From: Fidelibacterota bacterium
Lineage (GTDB): Bacteria > Fidelibacterota > Marinisomatia > SCGC-AAA003-L08 > D37C17
Assembly (NCBI GenBank): GCA_002705605.1
Contig: PAJD01000032.1
Span: forward strand, 11,864 to 18,609
Reading direction: 5' to 3'
Length of the DNA: 6,746 nucleotides
Notes under the pieces: model-generated
The model's database searches: none
Seen by the model: the letters and a program-made list of their open reading frames with translations, nothing else
Told to the model about the DNA's origin: nothing
Made by a program: the position numbers and the translations under genes
In this document: positions 1 to 6,746 of the stretch, one piece after another
Position numbering within the stretch: position 1 is the first letter of the stretch
Layout of the letters: each line of letters opens with the position of its first letter

Positions 1-3000
1 AAGCCTCAGATAATAAACGAACTTATAAAAAGAGGGTATGCTAGAACTCCAAAAAATGCTAGAATTTTAGTTGATGATAAATCTCAAGAAGTGTATCAAG
101 TGCTTGAATATGTAACAAGTAATCATCCCGTATTGTTAAATAGAGCTCCAACTTTGCATAGATTGGGAATACAGGCTTTTCAGCCTTTGTTAATTGATGG
201 AAAAGCGATAAGATTGCATCCATTAGTGTGTGCTGCTTTTAATGCTGACTTCGATGGTGATCAAATGGCTGTGCATATTCCTCTTTCAGTTGAATCTCAA
301 GTTGAAGCATGGATGTTAATGTTGTCTAGTCATAACATTTTGCACCCTGCTCATGGTAGGCCTATTGCGATACCTTCGCAAGATATGGTTCTTGGTTGTT
401 ATTATTTAACTAGATTAAGAGATGGAGAAAAAGGAGAGGGTTCATTAATAGGTTCCTATGATGAAGCTAGATTAAGCTATGTTAATGAATCGGTAACATT
501 GCACGCTAAAATAAATTTCAGAGATTCTGATGGTACTTGGATTAAATCAACTTCAATTGGAAGAGTTTTGTTTAATGAGATACTGCCAGAAAAAATAAGA
601 TTTTTAAATGATATAGTATCAAAAAAACAATTGAATGATATTATAAGTAGATCATATAAAGAATGTGGAAATATGGAAACTGTTTCTTTTTTAGATAAAT
701 TGAAAGATTTAGGCTTTGAATTTGCTTTTAAAAGTGGTTTATCTATTGCTTTAGATGATATTCATATCCCAGCTAAGAAAAATGAAATTTTAGATGGTGC
801 AGATAAAGAAGTTGCAGTTATTCAAGACAAGTTTGATAAAAGAATAATCACTGATGGAGAAAGATATAATAAGGTAATTGATATTTGGACACATGCTACA
901 AGTGATGTTGCTTCAGCTATGTTTACAGAGCTTGAAGCTGATAATCAAGGTTTTAATCCTTTGTTTATGATGTCTGATTCAGGAGCTAGAGGTAGTCAGG
1001 ACCAAATAAAACAGCTTGCTGGAATGAGAGGTTTGATGGCAAAGCCAAAGAAAACTATGACTGGTTCGACTGGTGAAATTATTGAAAACCCTATTAGAGC
1101 TAATTTCAAAGAAGGATTATCTGTTTTTGAGTATTTTATTTCAACTCATGGAGCAAGAAAAGGTCTTGCAGATACTGCATTAAAAACTGCTGATGCTGGT
1201 TATTTAACAAGAAGATTAGTTGACGTAGCTCAAGATATAACAATTTCAGAATTGGATTGTAAAACTTCTCAAGGTGTAATTGTTGAAGATATTAAAGATG
1301 GAGAAGAGGTTATTGAAACTTTAGAGGAGAGGATTGTAGGGAGATATTCTGCAGATAATATTGTTGATGAAATTACTAAAGAGCTTATTTTAAAGAAAAA
1401 TAAATTAATAGATCAAAGTGTTGTTGATAGAGTCTTTAAGAGCAGTATTAATGAAGTTAAAATAAGGTCTACCCTATCATGTGAATCAGCAAGAGGTGTA
1501 TGTGCTAAATGTTATGGTATTAATTTAGCTACTCATAATGAGGTTAAAATTGGAGATGCTATTGGTATAATGGCAGCTCAATCAATTGGAGAGCCGGGAA
1601 CACAGTTAACTTTAAGAACATTTCATATTGGTGGAACAGCATCAAGAATTGTTGAGGGTTCTCAAAGATTTACGAAAATAGCTGGTTTAATTAAATTTTC
1701 AGATAACTTTAGATTGATTGATTCTATTGATGATGAAGGTAATAAAAATATGGTATCTCAATCAAGAAATTCTGAAATGATCTTACTAGATAAAAATGGT
1801 ATTAAATTGAATTCTTGGAATGTTCCTTATGGTGCTCATGTTAATGTTAAGAATAAGCAAAAAGTTAAGGCTGGTGATTTGTTGTTTTCTTGGGACCCTT
1901 ATACAGATGTAATATTAGCAAGAAAATCAGGAAAAGTTGTTTTTGAAGATCTTATTGAGTCAGAAACTTATGTTGAGGAGGTAGTTGAGGGCGGTAAGAA
2001 AATGATGGTTATAATTGAATCAAAAAATAGAAATTTAAGTCCGCATATAGAAATTAAATCTACATCTTCAAAAGATACTGCGGGAGTAAGTATATTGCCG
2101 GTTAAAGCTACCGTGGTTGTTCACGAAGGCGAAAAAGTTAAAGAAGGTCAGGTGATTGTTAAAATACCTAAAGAGTCAGGTAAAACAAGAGATATTACAG
2201 GTGGTCTTCCTAGGATTGCTGAATTATTCGAGGCTAGGAACCCCTCAAATCCTTCTGTTGTTACAGAAATTGATGGTGTTGTTAAATATGGTAAATTAAA
2301 AAGAGGTATTAGGGAAATAATAGTTGAAACTGAAAATATTAAAAAAACATATAAAATACCATATGGAAAACATATTTTAGTCCACGAGGGTGATTATATT
2401 TTTGCTGGAGATAGACTGTGCGAAGGTGCTGTTTCTCCAAGGGATATTTTAAATATAAGCGGTCCAACTAGAGTTCAGAATTATTTATTAAACTCTATAC
2501 AAGAAGTATATAGATTGCAAGGAGTAAAAATAAGTGATAAGCATATTGAGGTGATTGTTAGGCAGATGATGCAAAAAGTAGAGGTTATAGATCCTGGAAA
2601 TACTGAATATCTAAAAGGCGATAGAGTTAATAAGACTGACTTTAATTTAGCAAACAGGAAATCTAAAAATAATCTTGTAGTGACTGATTCGGGTGATTCT
2701 GATTATTTAGAGTATGATGTTGTTTTAGCTGAAAATATAAAAGAGCTTAACAAGGAAATGAAAGAAAGTGGTAAGAAACTTGTTAAAACAAGAAAGGCAA
2801 AGCCTGCAACTTCCAAGCCTTTATTGCTTGGTATTACTAGAGCCTCTTTGAATACTGATAGTTTTATTTCGGCTGCTTCATTCCAGGAAACAACAAGAGT
2901 TTTAACTGATGCTGCAGTTGAAGCTAAGACTGATGATCTCCTGGGTTTAAAAGAAAATGTGATTATCGGTAGGTTAATCCCAGCTGGAACTGGTCGTAAA

Positions 3001-3099
3001 GACTACAGGGAAATAAATGTGACTTCAAAAAATGAAATTGATATCTCAAGCAATCCTTCTCATGAGGAAGAATTAGTTGAGGATTTATTGAAAGAGTAA
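1..3099 (+). CDS. rpoC: RNA polymerase subunit beta' (5'-truncated by window)
   Basis: This is the beta' subunit of DNA-directed RNA polymerase, which holds the catalytic Mg site. The frame is open from base 1 and homology continues upstream of the first GTG (91), so the gene is cut by the window edge. 1032 residues are present, and the first aligns near E. coli residue 378, so the N-terminal zinc ribbon and clamp are absent. In order (window residues): [14 protein letters not shown], then NADFDGDQM at 81-89 with the three catalytic Asp; [20 protein letters not shown]; bridge helix with [18 protein letters not shown]; second zinc site Cys420, Cys494, Cys501 and Cys504; trigger loop [16 protein letters not shown] with the catalytic-type His at 542; an insertion of about 180 residues splitting the trigger loop; [16 protein letters not shown] at 731-746; and a conserved C-terminal block ending IPAGTG, followed by an acidic tail. 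Relative to E. coli (from memory) there are a short insert before the bridge helix and about 36 extra residues near the C-terminus. The frame is uninterrupted. Confidence 0.98.
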   Translation, partial: KPQIINELIKRGYARTPKNARILVDDKSQEVYQVLEYVTSNHPVLLNRAPTLHRLGIQAFQPLLIDGKAIRLHPLVCAAFNADFDGDQMAVHIPLSVESQVEAWMLMLSSHNILHPAHGRPIAIPSQDMVLGCYYLTRLRDGEKGEGSLIGSYDEARLSYVNESVTLHAKINFRDSDGTWIKSTSIGRVLFNEILPEKIRFLNDIVSKKQLNDIISRSYKECGNMETVSFLDKLKDLGFEFAFKSGLSIALDDIHIPAKKNEILDGADKEVAVIQDKFDKRIITDGERYNKVIDIWTHATSDVASAMFTELEADNQGFNPLFMMSDSGARGSQDQIKQLAGMRGLMAKPKKTMTGSTGEIIENPIRANFKEGLSVFEYFISTHGARKGLADTALKTADAGYLTRRLVDVAQDITISELDCKTSQGVIVEDIKDGEEVIETLEERIVGRYSADNIVDEITKELILKKNKLIDQSVVDRVFKSSINEVKIRSTLSCESARGVCAKCYGINLATHNEVKIGDAIGIMAAQSIGEPGTQLTLRTFHIGGTASRIVEGSQRFTKIAGLIKFSDNFRLIDSIDDEGNKNMVSQSRNSEMILLDKNGIKLNSWNVPYGAHVNVKNKQKVKAGDLLFSWDPYTDVILARKSGKVVFEDLIESETYVEEVVEGGKKMMVIIESKNRNLSPHIEIKSTSSKDTAGVSILPVKATVVVHEGEKVKEGQVIVKIPKESGKTRDITGGLPRIAELFEARNPSNPSVVTEIDGVVKYGKLKRGIREIIVETENIKKTYKIPYGKHILVHEGDYIFAGDRLCEGAVSPRDILNISGPTRVQNYLLNSIQEVYRLQGVKISDKHIEVIVRQMMQKVEVIDPGNTEYLKGDRVNKTDFNLANRKSKNNLVVTDSGDSDYLEYDVVLAENIKELNKEMKESGKKLVKTRKAKPATSKPLLLGITRASLNTDSFISAASFQETTRVLTDAAVEAKTDDLLGLKENVIIGRLIPAGTGRKDYREINVTSKNEIDISSNPSHEEELVEDLLKE
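1650..2180 (+). other. Trigger-loop insertion (SI3-like) within rpoC
   Basis: The two halves of the beta' trigger loop, [10 protein letters not shown] upstream and [10 protein letters not shown] downstream, are separated here by roughly 180 residues. E. coli beta' has an insertion of similar size (SI3, about 188 residues, built of sandwich-barrel hybrid motifs) at the same place, while Firmicutes and Thermus lack it. The inserted segment contains [19 protein letters not shown] and [20 protein letters not shown], which match the E. coli SI3 pattern VPYGA...WDPHT...GFVRF. It is therefore probably the same kind of domain, modulating pausing and trigger-loop folding. The boundaries are approximate. 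Confidence 0.8.
2584..2757 (+). repeat. Apparent 32-residue internal duplication in beta' C-terminal region
   Basis: Window residues 862-887 (starting [15 protein letters not shown]) and 894-919 (starting [15 protein letters not shown]) align without gaps at an offset of 32 residues. V, D, G, Y, L, D, V and N are identical (8 of 26), and several pairs are conservative (N/D, T/S, E/D, R/K). E. coli beta' has a single copy of this element (AGSSDFLEGEQVEYSRV) before LLGITKASL, and the stretch to LLGIT is about 36 residues longer here, close to one repeat unit. The DNA copies have diverged, so any duplication is old. This could instead be a lineage-typical insertion with chance similarity. Confidence 0.45.
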
Positions 3100-3121
3100 T
3101 TTTTTGTCCTTTTAAATTAAT

Positions 3122-3150
3122 TTGATATAAATAAAAAAAATATTTGTATA
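3122..3150 (+). promoter_or_regulatory. Candidate sigma70-type promoter upstream of rpsL
   Basis: TTGATA at 3122-3127 differs from the -35 consensus TTGACA at one base. It is followed after exactly 17 nt by TGTATA at 3145-3150, which matches only three of six positions of TATAAT. The spacer is A-rich. A transcript from here would start about 65 nt before the rpsL ATG and include the hairpin at 3145-3166 only in part. In DNA this AT-rich such matches arise often by chance, so the call is weak. Confidence 0.3.
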
Positions 3151-3166
3151 CCTCCCAAAGTATATA
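3145..3166 (+). promoter_or_regulatory. Small hairpin with CTCCC loop in rpsL leader
   Basis: TGTATAC (3145-3151) can pair with GTATATA (3160-3166), giving seven base pairs including one G-U, around an eight-base loop CTCCCAAA. The loop holds most of the only C-rich patch in the gap and resembles an anti-Shine-Dalgarno. There is no T-tract after it, so it is not an intrinsic terminator. It might be a protein or RNA contact site in the rpsL leader, but the stem is AU-rich and weak. Confidence 0.25.
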
Positions 3167-3197
3167 TTAACTTAATAAGCTGTATTTGTTAGCAAAT

Positions 3198-3203
3198 TAT
3201 AAT
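3198..3203 (+). promoter_or_regulatory. Candidate -10 box (TATAAT) just upstream of rpsL
   Basis: This is a perfect TATAAT, 20 nt before the rpsL ATG. It would give a start near 3210 and a leader of about 14 nt that still contains the rpsL ribosome-binding site. No recognisable -35 lies 16-18 nt upstream, where the sequence reads ATAAGC, and there is no extended TG element. It is an alternative to the TTGATA/TGTATA pair, and chance occurrence is likely in this composition. Confidence 0.25.
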
Positions 3204-3212
3204 AAATTTATG

Positions 3213-3218
3213 AAAAGG
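3213..3218 (+). promoter_or_regulatory. rpsL ribosome-binding site (AAAAGG)
   Basis: AAAAGG lies 5 nt before the rpsL ATG, so the A/G-rich core is modest and the spacing somewhat short. It supports the ATG at 3224 as the start. Confidence 0.5.
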
Positions 3219-3223
3219 TTGAT

Positions 3224-3598
3224 ATGCCAACTATAAACCAGTTAGTTAGGAAGGGAAGAAAAAAGCAGACAAAGAAGAGTAAAGTGCCTGCTTTAATGGC
3301 GTGCCCTCAAAGAAGAGGTGTTTGTACAAGAGTTTATACAACTACGCCTAAAAAGCCTAATTCTGCTTTAAGAAAAGTTGCAAGAGTAAAGCTTTCAAAT
3401 AATTTTGAAGTTACTGCATATATTCCTGGAGAAGGTCATAATTTACAAGAACACTCTATTGTTCTTATTGAAGGAGGAAGAGTGAAGGATTTGCCAGGTG
3501 TTAGATATCATGTGGTTAGAGGTGTTCTTGATCCTGCTGGTGTTGAAGGAAGAAGAACAAGTAGATCAAGATATGGAACTAAAAAACCTAAGGAGTAA
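3224..3598 (+). CDS. rpsL: 30S ribosomal protein S12
   Basis: S12 sits at the decoding centre of the 30S subunit, contacts the A-site codon-anticodon helix and affects accuracy. The 124-residue product is full length for the family. It starts [12 protein letters not shown] and carries the conserved [20 protein letters not shown] segment, the [10 protein letters not shown] block and [13 protein letters not shown]. Lys43 and Lys88, the classic streptomycin-resistance positions, are both the sensitive-type lysine, and Asp89 is the residue RimO methylthiolates in E. coli. The basic C-terminus ends [10 protein letters not shown]. The start is fixed by family length and by AAAAGG just upstream. It is the first gene of the tightly packed block; rpsG begins 5 nt after its stop, and its last codons contain the rpsG ribosome-binding site, so the two are likely translationally coupled. 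Confidence 0.98.
   Translation: MPTINQLVRKGRKKQTKKSKVPALMACPQRRGVCTRVYTTTPKKPNSALRKVARVKLSNNFEVTAYIPGEGHNLQEHSIVLIEGGRVKDLPGVRYHVVRGVLDPAGVEGRRTSRSRYGTKKPKE
3590..3595 (+). promoter_or_regulatory. Strong Shine-Dalgarno for rpsG inside rpsL end
   Basis: AAGGAG sits 8 nt before the TTG start of rpsG and within the last codons of rpsL, directly abutting its TAA stop. It is the best ribosome-binding site in the window and decides the non-ATG start of rpsG. Its overlap with the terminating rpsL ribosome suggests coupled translation. Confidence 0.8.
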
Positions 3599-3603
3599 GT
3601 AGT

Positions 3604-4071
3604 TTGAGAAGAAGAAGACCAGAAAAAAGAACGATATTACCTGATCCTACTTATAAGGATTATACTGTTGCTAAATTCATTAACTATTTAATGAAAAATG
3701 GTAAAAAAAGTATAGCAGAAAAAATATTTTACGATTCTTTATCTATTATTTCTGAAAAAGAAAAAAATGAAGATGCTATAGATGTATTTAAAAAAGCATT
3801 GTCTAATGTATCTCCAGCTTTAGAGGTTAAGTCTAAAAGAATTGGAGGGGCTACATATCAGGTTCCTATGGAAGTTTCTCAATCAAGAAAATTATCTTTA
3901 GCTATGAGATGGATATTGGGATTTTCAAGAGGAAGAAAAGGTAAGACAATGTCAAATAGATTAGCTGCTGAATTAATTGCTGCAGCAAATAATGAGGGTT
4001 CATCGATTAAAAAGAAAGAAGATACTCATAAGATGGCGGAGGCTAATAAAGCTTTTGCTCATTTTAGGTAA
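3604..4071 (+). CDS. rpsG: 30S ribosomal protein S7 (TTG start)
   Basis: S7 is a primary binder of the 16S rRNA 3' major domain and nucleates assembly of the 30S head next to the E site. The 155-residue product has the family's usual length and motifs: [15 protein letters not shown] at the start, [39 protein letters not shown], a segment with [14 protein letters not shown], and the C-terminal [17 protein letters not shown]. The start is TTG at 3604. The conserved N-terminal Arg run begins immediately after it, the next in-frame ATG is near 3691 and would delete conserved sequence, and AAGGAG lies 8 nt upstream. The rpsL-rpsG gap is only 5 nt, so the roughly 100-nt intercistronic S7-binding regulatory site known from E. 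coli has no room here. It ends 7 nt before fusA. Confidence 0.97.
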   Translation: MRRRRPEKRTILPDPTYKDYTVAKFINYLMKNGKKSIAEKIFYDSLSIISEKEKNEDAIDVFKKALSNVSPALEVKSKRIGGATYQVPMEVSQSRKLSLAMRWILGFSRGRKGKTMSNRLAAELIAAANNEGSSIKKKEDTHKMAEANKAFAHFR

Positions 4072-4078
4072 AAAAAAT

Positions 4079-6169
4079 ATGGATAAACAAATATCATTAG
4101 ATAAAGTAAGAAATATAGGTATAATGGCACATATTGATGCTGGTAAAACTACAATGACTGAGAGGGTGTTGTATTATACCGGTAGATTACATAGACTTGG
4201 AGAAGTTCATGATGGTGCTGCTACAATGGATTGGATGGACCAGGAAAAAGAAAGAGGTATAACAATTACTTCTGCAGCAACTACTTGTTTCTGGAATGAT
4301 CATAGAATTAATATTATAGATACACCTGGTCACGTTGATTTTACTATGGAAGTAGAAAGATCTTTAAGAGTTTTAGATGGAGCAATTGCGTTATTTTGTG
4401 CTGTTGGTGGTGTAGAGCCTCAATCAGAAACAGTTTGGAGACAGGCTGATAGGTATAATGTTCCAAGAATCGCTTATGTAAATAAGATGGATAGAACGGG
4501 TGCAGATTTTTATAATGTTGTTGAAATGATAAAAGATAGATTTGGAGCAAATCCAGTTCCTTTAGTTTTACCTATTGGTGCTGGTCAAGATTTTACGGGT
4601 CTTGTAGATTTAATTTCAAATAAAGCTATTATTTATACTGCTGATGATGGTTCAACGTTTGAATATTCTGATATACCAGCTAATTTAGCCGATAAAGCTG
4701 AAGAGTACAGATCTTTCTTGATTGAAGAAGTAGCAACTCAAGATGAAAATTTAATGAATAAATTTCTTGAAAATGAAGAAATTACAGAATCTGAGTTAAA
4801 AAATGCACTTAGATTAGCTACCTTGGATGGTTCTATTGTTCCAACATTGTGCGGCTCAGCTTTTAAAAATAAAGGTGTTCAAAGATGTCTAGATTCAGTA
4901 ATTGATTTTTTGCCTTCCCCAACTGATGTTGGTGCTATGGAAGGATTTGAGCCTGGAAATGAAGATAATGAATTAAAAAGAGAACCAAGTGAGTCTTCAG
5001 ATTTTAGTGCAATTGCATTTAAAATAATGACTGATCCATTTGTTGGTAAGTTAACATTTTTTAGAGTTTATTCTGGGAAAGTAACAACAGGTGATTTTAT
5101 TTACAATTCTAGTTCTGGAAAAAAGGAAAGAGTTGGAAGGCTTATGTTAATGCATTCTAATAAAAGAGAGGAAAGAAAAACAGTATCTTGCGGTGAAATT
5201 GCTGCTATGGTTGGATTAAAATATACTAAAACTGGTCATACTTTATGCTCAGATAAGAGTCCAATCTTATTTGAATCTATGGTTTTCCCTGATCCTGTTA
5301 TTTCAGTTTCTGTCGAAGCGCAGACAAAAAAAGATCAAGAAAATTTATCTGTAGCATTAAGTAAACTTGCTGAAGAAGATCCTACGTTTAGAGTTCATAC
5401 TGATGAAGAAACTATGCAGACGATTATATCCGGGATGGGTGAGCTGCATTTAGAAATTATTGTTGACAGATTAAAGAGAGAATTTAATGTTTTAGCGAAT
5501 GTTGGTGCTCCTCAGGTTGCGTATAGAGAATGTATAACTGCAGATGTTGAGCAAAATACAAAATTAGTTAAGCAGTCTGGTGGAAGAGGGCAATATGCTC
5601 ATGTAGTTATGAATGTTGAGCCAAATGAAACTGGCAAAGGGTATGAATTTATAAATAAAATCGTTGGGGGGGCTATTCCAAAAGAATACATTCCAGCTGT
5701 AGATAAAGGTGTTCAAGACGCTGTTATGAATGGTCCGTTGGCAGGCTACCCTATTGAAGATATTAAGGTTACATTATTCCATGGTTCTTTTCATGATGTT
5801 GATTCAAATGAAATGGCATTTAGAATAGTTGGAAGTATGGCAATGAAAGAAGCCATGTCAAAAGGAAATCCAAAGTTGCTTGAGCCTATCATGGACTTGG
5901 AGGTGGTTATGCCAGATGAATATTTGGGTGCTGTTATGGGTGATGTCACATCAAGAAGAGGTATAGTAAAGGGCTATGAACCGAGAGATAAGACTCAAGT
6001 ATTAAAGGCTACAGTTCCTTTGTCTCAGATGTTTGGTTATGCAACAGATTTACGTTCTTTAACTCAAGGAAGAGCTGTTTTTACATTGGCTTTTGCTGAT
6101 TATCAGCAAGCACCGAAAAGTATTCAGGAAAAAATTGTTGAAAAATTTAAAGGGAATGTTACTGTATAA
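4079..6169 (+). CDS. fusA: Translation elongation factor G (EF-G)
   Basis: EF-G is the ribosome-dependent GTPase that drives tRNA-mRNA translocation and, with RRF, ribosome recycling. The 696-residue protein is standard length. GTPase motifs: G1 AHIDAGKT at 17-24, G2 RGITI at 59-63, G3 DTPGH at 81-85 with the catalytic-type His85, G4 NKMD at 135-138, and G5 GSA at 259-261. Later domains show [20 protein letters not shown] (domain III), [10 protein letters not shown] and the [10 protein letters not shown] tip region (domain IV), and a domain V with [13 protein letters not shown]. All motifs fit canonical, translocation-competent EF-G. The start is ATG 4079: the preceding 34 in-frame codons overlap rpsG and match nothing in EF-G. 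The only upstream Shine-Dalgarno hint is TAGG at 4065-4068, ending 10 nt before the ATG. The stop lies 2 nt before the rpsJ ATG. The [12 protein letters not shown] sequence in the G domain is what I associate with FCB bacteria. Confidence 0.98.
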   Translation: MDKQISLDKVRNIGIMAHIDAGKTTMTERVLYYTGRLHRLGEVHDGAATMDWMDQEKERGITITSAATTCFWNDHRINIIDTPGHVDFTMEVERSLRVLDGAIALFCAVGGVEPQSETVWRQADRYNVPRIAYVNKMDRTGADFYNVVEMIKDRFGANPVPLVLPIGAGQDFTGLVDLISNKAIIYTADDGSTFEYSDIPANLADKAEEYRSFLIEEVATQDENLMNKFLENEEITESELKNALRLATLDGSIVPTLCGSAFKNKGVQRCLDSVIDFLPSPTDVGAMEGFEPGNEDNELKREPSESSDFSAIAFKIMTDPFVGKLTFFRVYSGKVTTGDFIYNSSSGKKERVGRLMLMHSNKREERKTVSCGEIAAMVGLKYTKTGHTLCSDKSPILFESMVFPDPVISVSVEAQTKKDQENLSVALSKLAEEDPTFRVHTDEETMQTIISGMGELHLEIIVDRLKREFNVLANVGAPQVAYRECITADVEQNTKLVKQSGGRGQYAHVVMNVEPNETGKGYEFINKIVGGAIPKEYIPAVDKGVQDAVMNGPLAGYPIEDIKVTLFHGSFHDVDSNEMAFRIVGSMAMKEAMSKGNPKLLEPIMDLEVVMPDEYLGAVMGDVTSRRGIVKGYEPRDKTQVLKATVPLSQMFGYATDLRSLTQGRAVFTLAFADYQQAPKSIQEKIVEKFKGNVTV

Positions 6170-6171
6170 TT

Positions 6172-6483
6172 ATGAATAAAATTAGAATAAAACTAAGAGC
6201 TTATGATCATATGTTGCTTGATAAATCAACGGTGAAAATAGTAAAAAAGGCTAAAGATACAGGAGCGTTAGTATTGGGTCCAATTCCTTTGCCTAATAAA
6301 AAATCTATTTATACTGTTAATAAATCCGTTTTTGTTGATAAAAAATCTAGAGAACAGTTTCAGATAACTATACATAGAAGGATTATAGAGCTTTTAAATT
6401 CTACTTCCAAGACAGTTGATGGTTTAATGAAACTAGATATGCCAGCTGGTGTAGATGTAGAAATAAAAACGATGGAAAATTAA
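6172..6483 (+). CDS. rpsJ: 30S ribosomal protein S10 (NusE)
   Basis: S10 is a 30S head protein that, as NusE, also partners NusB and NusG in antitermination and transcription-translation coupling. The 103-residue product is full length. It begins [19 protein letters not shown], then shows [20 protein letters not shown] (loop region), [19 protein letters not shown], and the conserved end [20 protein letters not shown] followed by a short TMEN tail. The ATG is 2 nt after the fusA stop, and the nearest purine-rich match (AAAGGG, 6149-6154) is 17 nt away, so initiation probably relies on coupling to fusA translation. No tuf gene separates fusA from rpsJ. In most bacteria rpsJ opens the S10 operon and is followed by rplC; here the next frame does not look like L3. 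Confidence 0.97.
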   Translation: MNKIRIKLRAYDHMLLDKSTVKIVKKAKDTGALVLGPIPLPNKKSIYTVNKSVFVDKKSREQFQITIHRRIIELLNSTSKTVDGLMKLDMPAGVDVEIKTMEN

Positions 6484-6494
6484 AATAAATTATA

Positions 6495-6746
6495 ATGATA
6501 AATTTAGATACATATTTAGATGGTTTAGAATCATTCCTTGAAGATGATAAAAATGATAATGATAATTTATCTCAAGAAGAATCTTCTGTAGAGGAAGTTA
6601 AGTCTGAAGAGTCAGCCCCTGCAGAGGAAGCTAAGTCTGAAGAATCAGATCCTGCAGAGGAAGCTAAGTCTGAAGAATCAGCTCCTGCAGAGGAAACTAA
6701 GTCTGAAGAATCAGTACCTGTAGAGGAAGCTAAGTCTGAAGAATCA
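6495..6746 (+). CDS. Acidic tandem-repeat protein, function unknown (3'-truncated by window)
   Basis: I do not recognise this gene. The frame opens at ATG 6495, 11 nt after rpsJ, and stays open for 84 codons to the window edge with no stop. Residues 1-18 (MINLDTYLDGLESFLEDD) could form an amphipathic helix, with L4, L8, L11, F14 and L15 on one face. Residues 19-31 are an Asn/Asp/Ser/Glu linker. From residue 32 there are five copies of an 11-residue unit, consensus AEEAKSEESAP, the fifth cut by the edge. There are 31 acidic residues against 6 lysines, with no Arg, His, Cys or Trp, which contrasts with the basic ribosomal proteins beside it. It has no signal peptide or membrane segment and no obvious Shine-Dalgarno. 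It occupies the usual rplC position, so it may be a separate small gene inserted before rplC, or a disordered N-terminal extension of a ribosomal protein. The ORF is well supported by frame, spacing and periodicity; function is not. Confidence 0.75.
   Translation, partial: MINLDTYLDGLESFLEDDKNDNDNLSQEESSVEEVKSEESAPAEEAKSEESDPAEEAKSEESAPAEETKSEESVPVEEAKSEES
6588..6746 (+). repeat. 33-bp in-frame tandem repeat, at least 4.8 copies
   Basis: Units begin at 6588, 6621, 6654, 6687 and 6720; the last has 27 of 33 bases before the window ends. The core GAGGAAGCTAAGTCTGAAGA recurs almost unchanged, including third codon positions. Changes fall mainly in codons 1 (GTA/GCA), 4 (GTT/GCT/ACT) and 10 (GCC/GAT/GCT/GTA) of the unit. 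Units 2 and 3 differ at one base. Near-identity at synonymous sites points to recent unit duplication rather than only protein-level selection. A degenerate half-unit may precede it at 6573-6587. Confidence 0.95.

Larger units (their letters stand above)
3100..3223 (+). other. rpoC-rpsL intergenic region, AT-rich, no gene
   Basis: This 124-nt gap is the only sizeable non-coding stretch in the window. It is almost entirely A/T apart from CCTCCC at 3151-3156. I see no ORF, tRNA or stem-loop followed by a T-tract. The T-run directly after the rpoC stop (3100-3105) has no GC-rich stem before it. The region holds candidate promoter elements and a short hairpin (listed separately), so rpsL could be transcribed from here, by read-through from rpoC, or both. 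Confidence 0.8.

Noticed and set aside
91..93. GTG at 91 as the rpoC start
   Set aside because: The frame is open and homologous to beta' from base 1, so this GTG is an internal valine codon.
3100..3113. T-rich run after the rpoC stop as an intrinsic terminator
   Set aside because: No GC-containing stem precedes the T-run; only a 4-bp AT-rich pairing can be drawn.
3108..3218. CCTTTT (3108-3113) pairing with the rpsL ribosome-binding site AAAAGG (3213-3218)
   Set aside because: Only six pairs over 100 nt, with no extension beyond them; expected by chance in this composition.
3977..4078. In-frame 5' extension of fusA from ATG 3977
   Set aside because: It overlaps the rpsG C-terminus, encodes a basic stretch unlike any EF-G N-terminus, and the ATG at 4079 gives the expected [20 protein letters not shown] start.
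4344..4550. Minus-strand ORF of 68 codons inside fusA
   Set aside because: It lies antisense to the conserved EF-G G domain, has low-complexity His/Leu/Gln content typical of a shadow frame, and has no ribosome-binding site or recognisable family.
5666..5672. Run of seven G in fusA as a frameshift or slippery site
   Set aside because: The frame reads straight through into the conserved [14 protein letters not shown] segment, so no frameshift is indicated.
6165..6170. TATAAT just before the rpsJ ATG, and another at 6491-6496 overlapping the next ATG
   Set aside because: A transcript from either would start inside the coding sequence; they reflect A/T-rich start regions.

Overview
The window is an AT-rich piece of a bacterial chromosome carrying core transcription and translation genes, all on the + strand: the 3' three-quarters of rpoC (RNA polymerase beta'), then rpsL (S12), rpsG (S7), fusA (EF-G) and rpsJ (S10), and finally the start of an unrecognised, strongly acidic reading frame made of 33-bp tandem repeats that runs off the window end. 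There is no sign of IS elements, CRISPR arrays, tRNA/rRNA genes or minus-strand genes.

Organism: all five complete stops are TAA, arginine is almost always AGA/AGG, and intergenic DNA is nearly pure A/T. EF-G carries residues such as [20 protein letters not shown], beta' has an extra short insert before the bridge helix ([17 protein letters not shown]), and rpsJ follows fusA directly with no tuf between them. These traits are what I associate with the Bacteroidota/Chlorobi/Marinimicrobia (FCB) assemblage. A clear Shine-Dalgarno before rpsG argues mildly against typical Bacteroidota, in which such signals are rare. A low-GC, possibly marine, FCB lineage such as Marinimicrobia is my best guess. 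This is inference from remembered family features, not a database match.

Layout: rpoC is cut at the window start at about E. coli beta' residue 378, so the N-terminal zinc ribbon and clamp are missing. The catalytic aspartates, bridge helix, second zinc site, trigger loop and a trigger-loop insertion are present. A 124-nt AT-rich gap follows rpoC and holds candidate promoter elements and one small hairpin, but no convincing terminator. The genes rpsL-rpsG-fusA-rpsJ-acidic ORF are then packed with gaps of 5, 7, 2 and 11 nt, which indicates one str/S10-type transcription unit. S12, S7 and S10 are 30S proteins, EF-G drives translocation on that ribosome, and S10 (NusE) also links ribosome and polymerase in antitermination.

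The part least explained by standard annotation is the last 250 bases. Where rplC (L3) would normally begin, there is an ORF with an amphipathic-looking start and then at least five copies of an 11-residue acidic unit (consensus AEEAKSEESAP). The smaller points of interest are a TTG start for rpsG backed by the strongest Shine-Dalgarno in the window, and an apparent 32-residue internal duplication near the beta' C-terminus.
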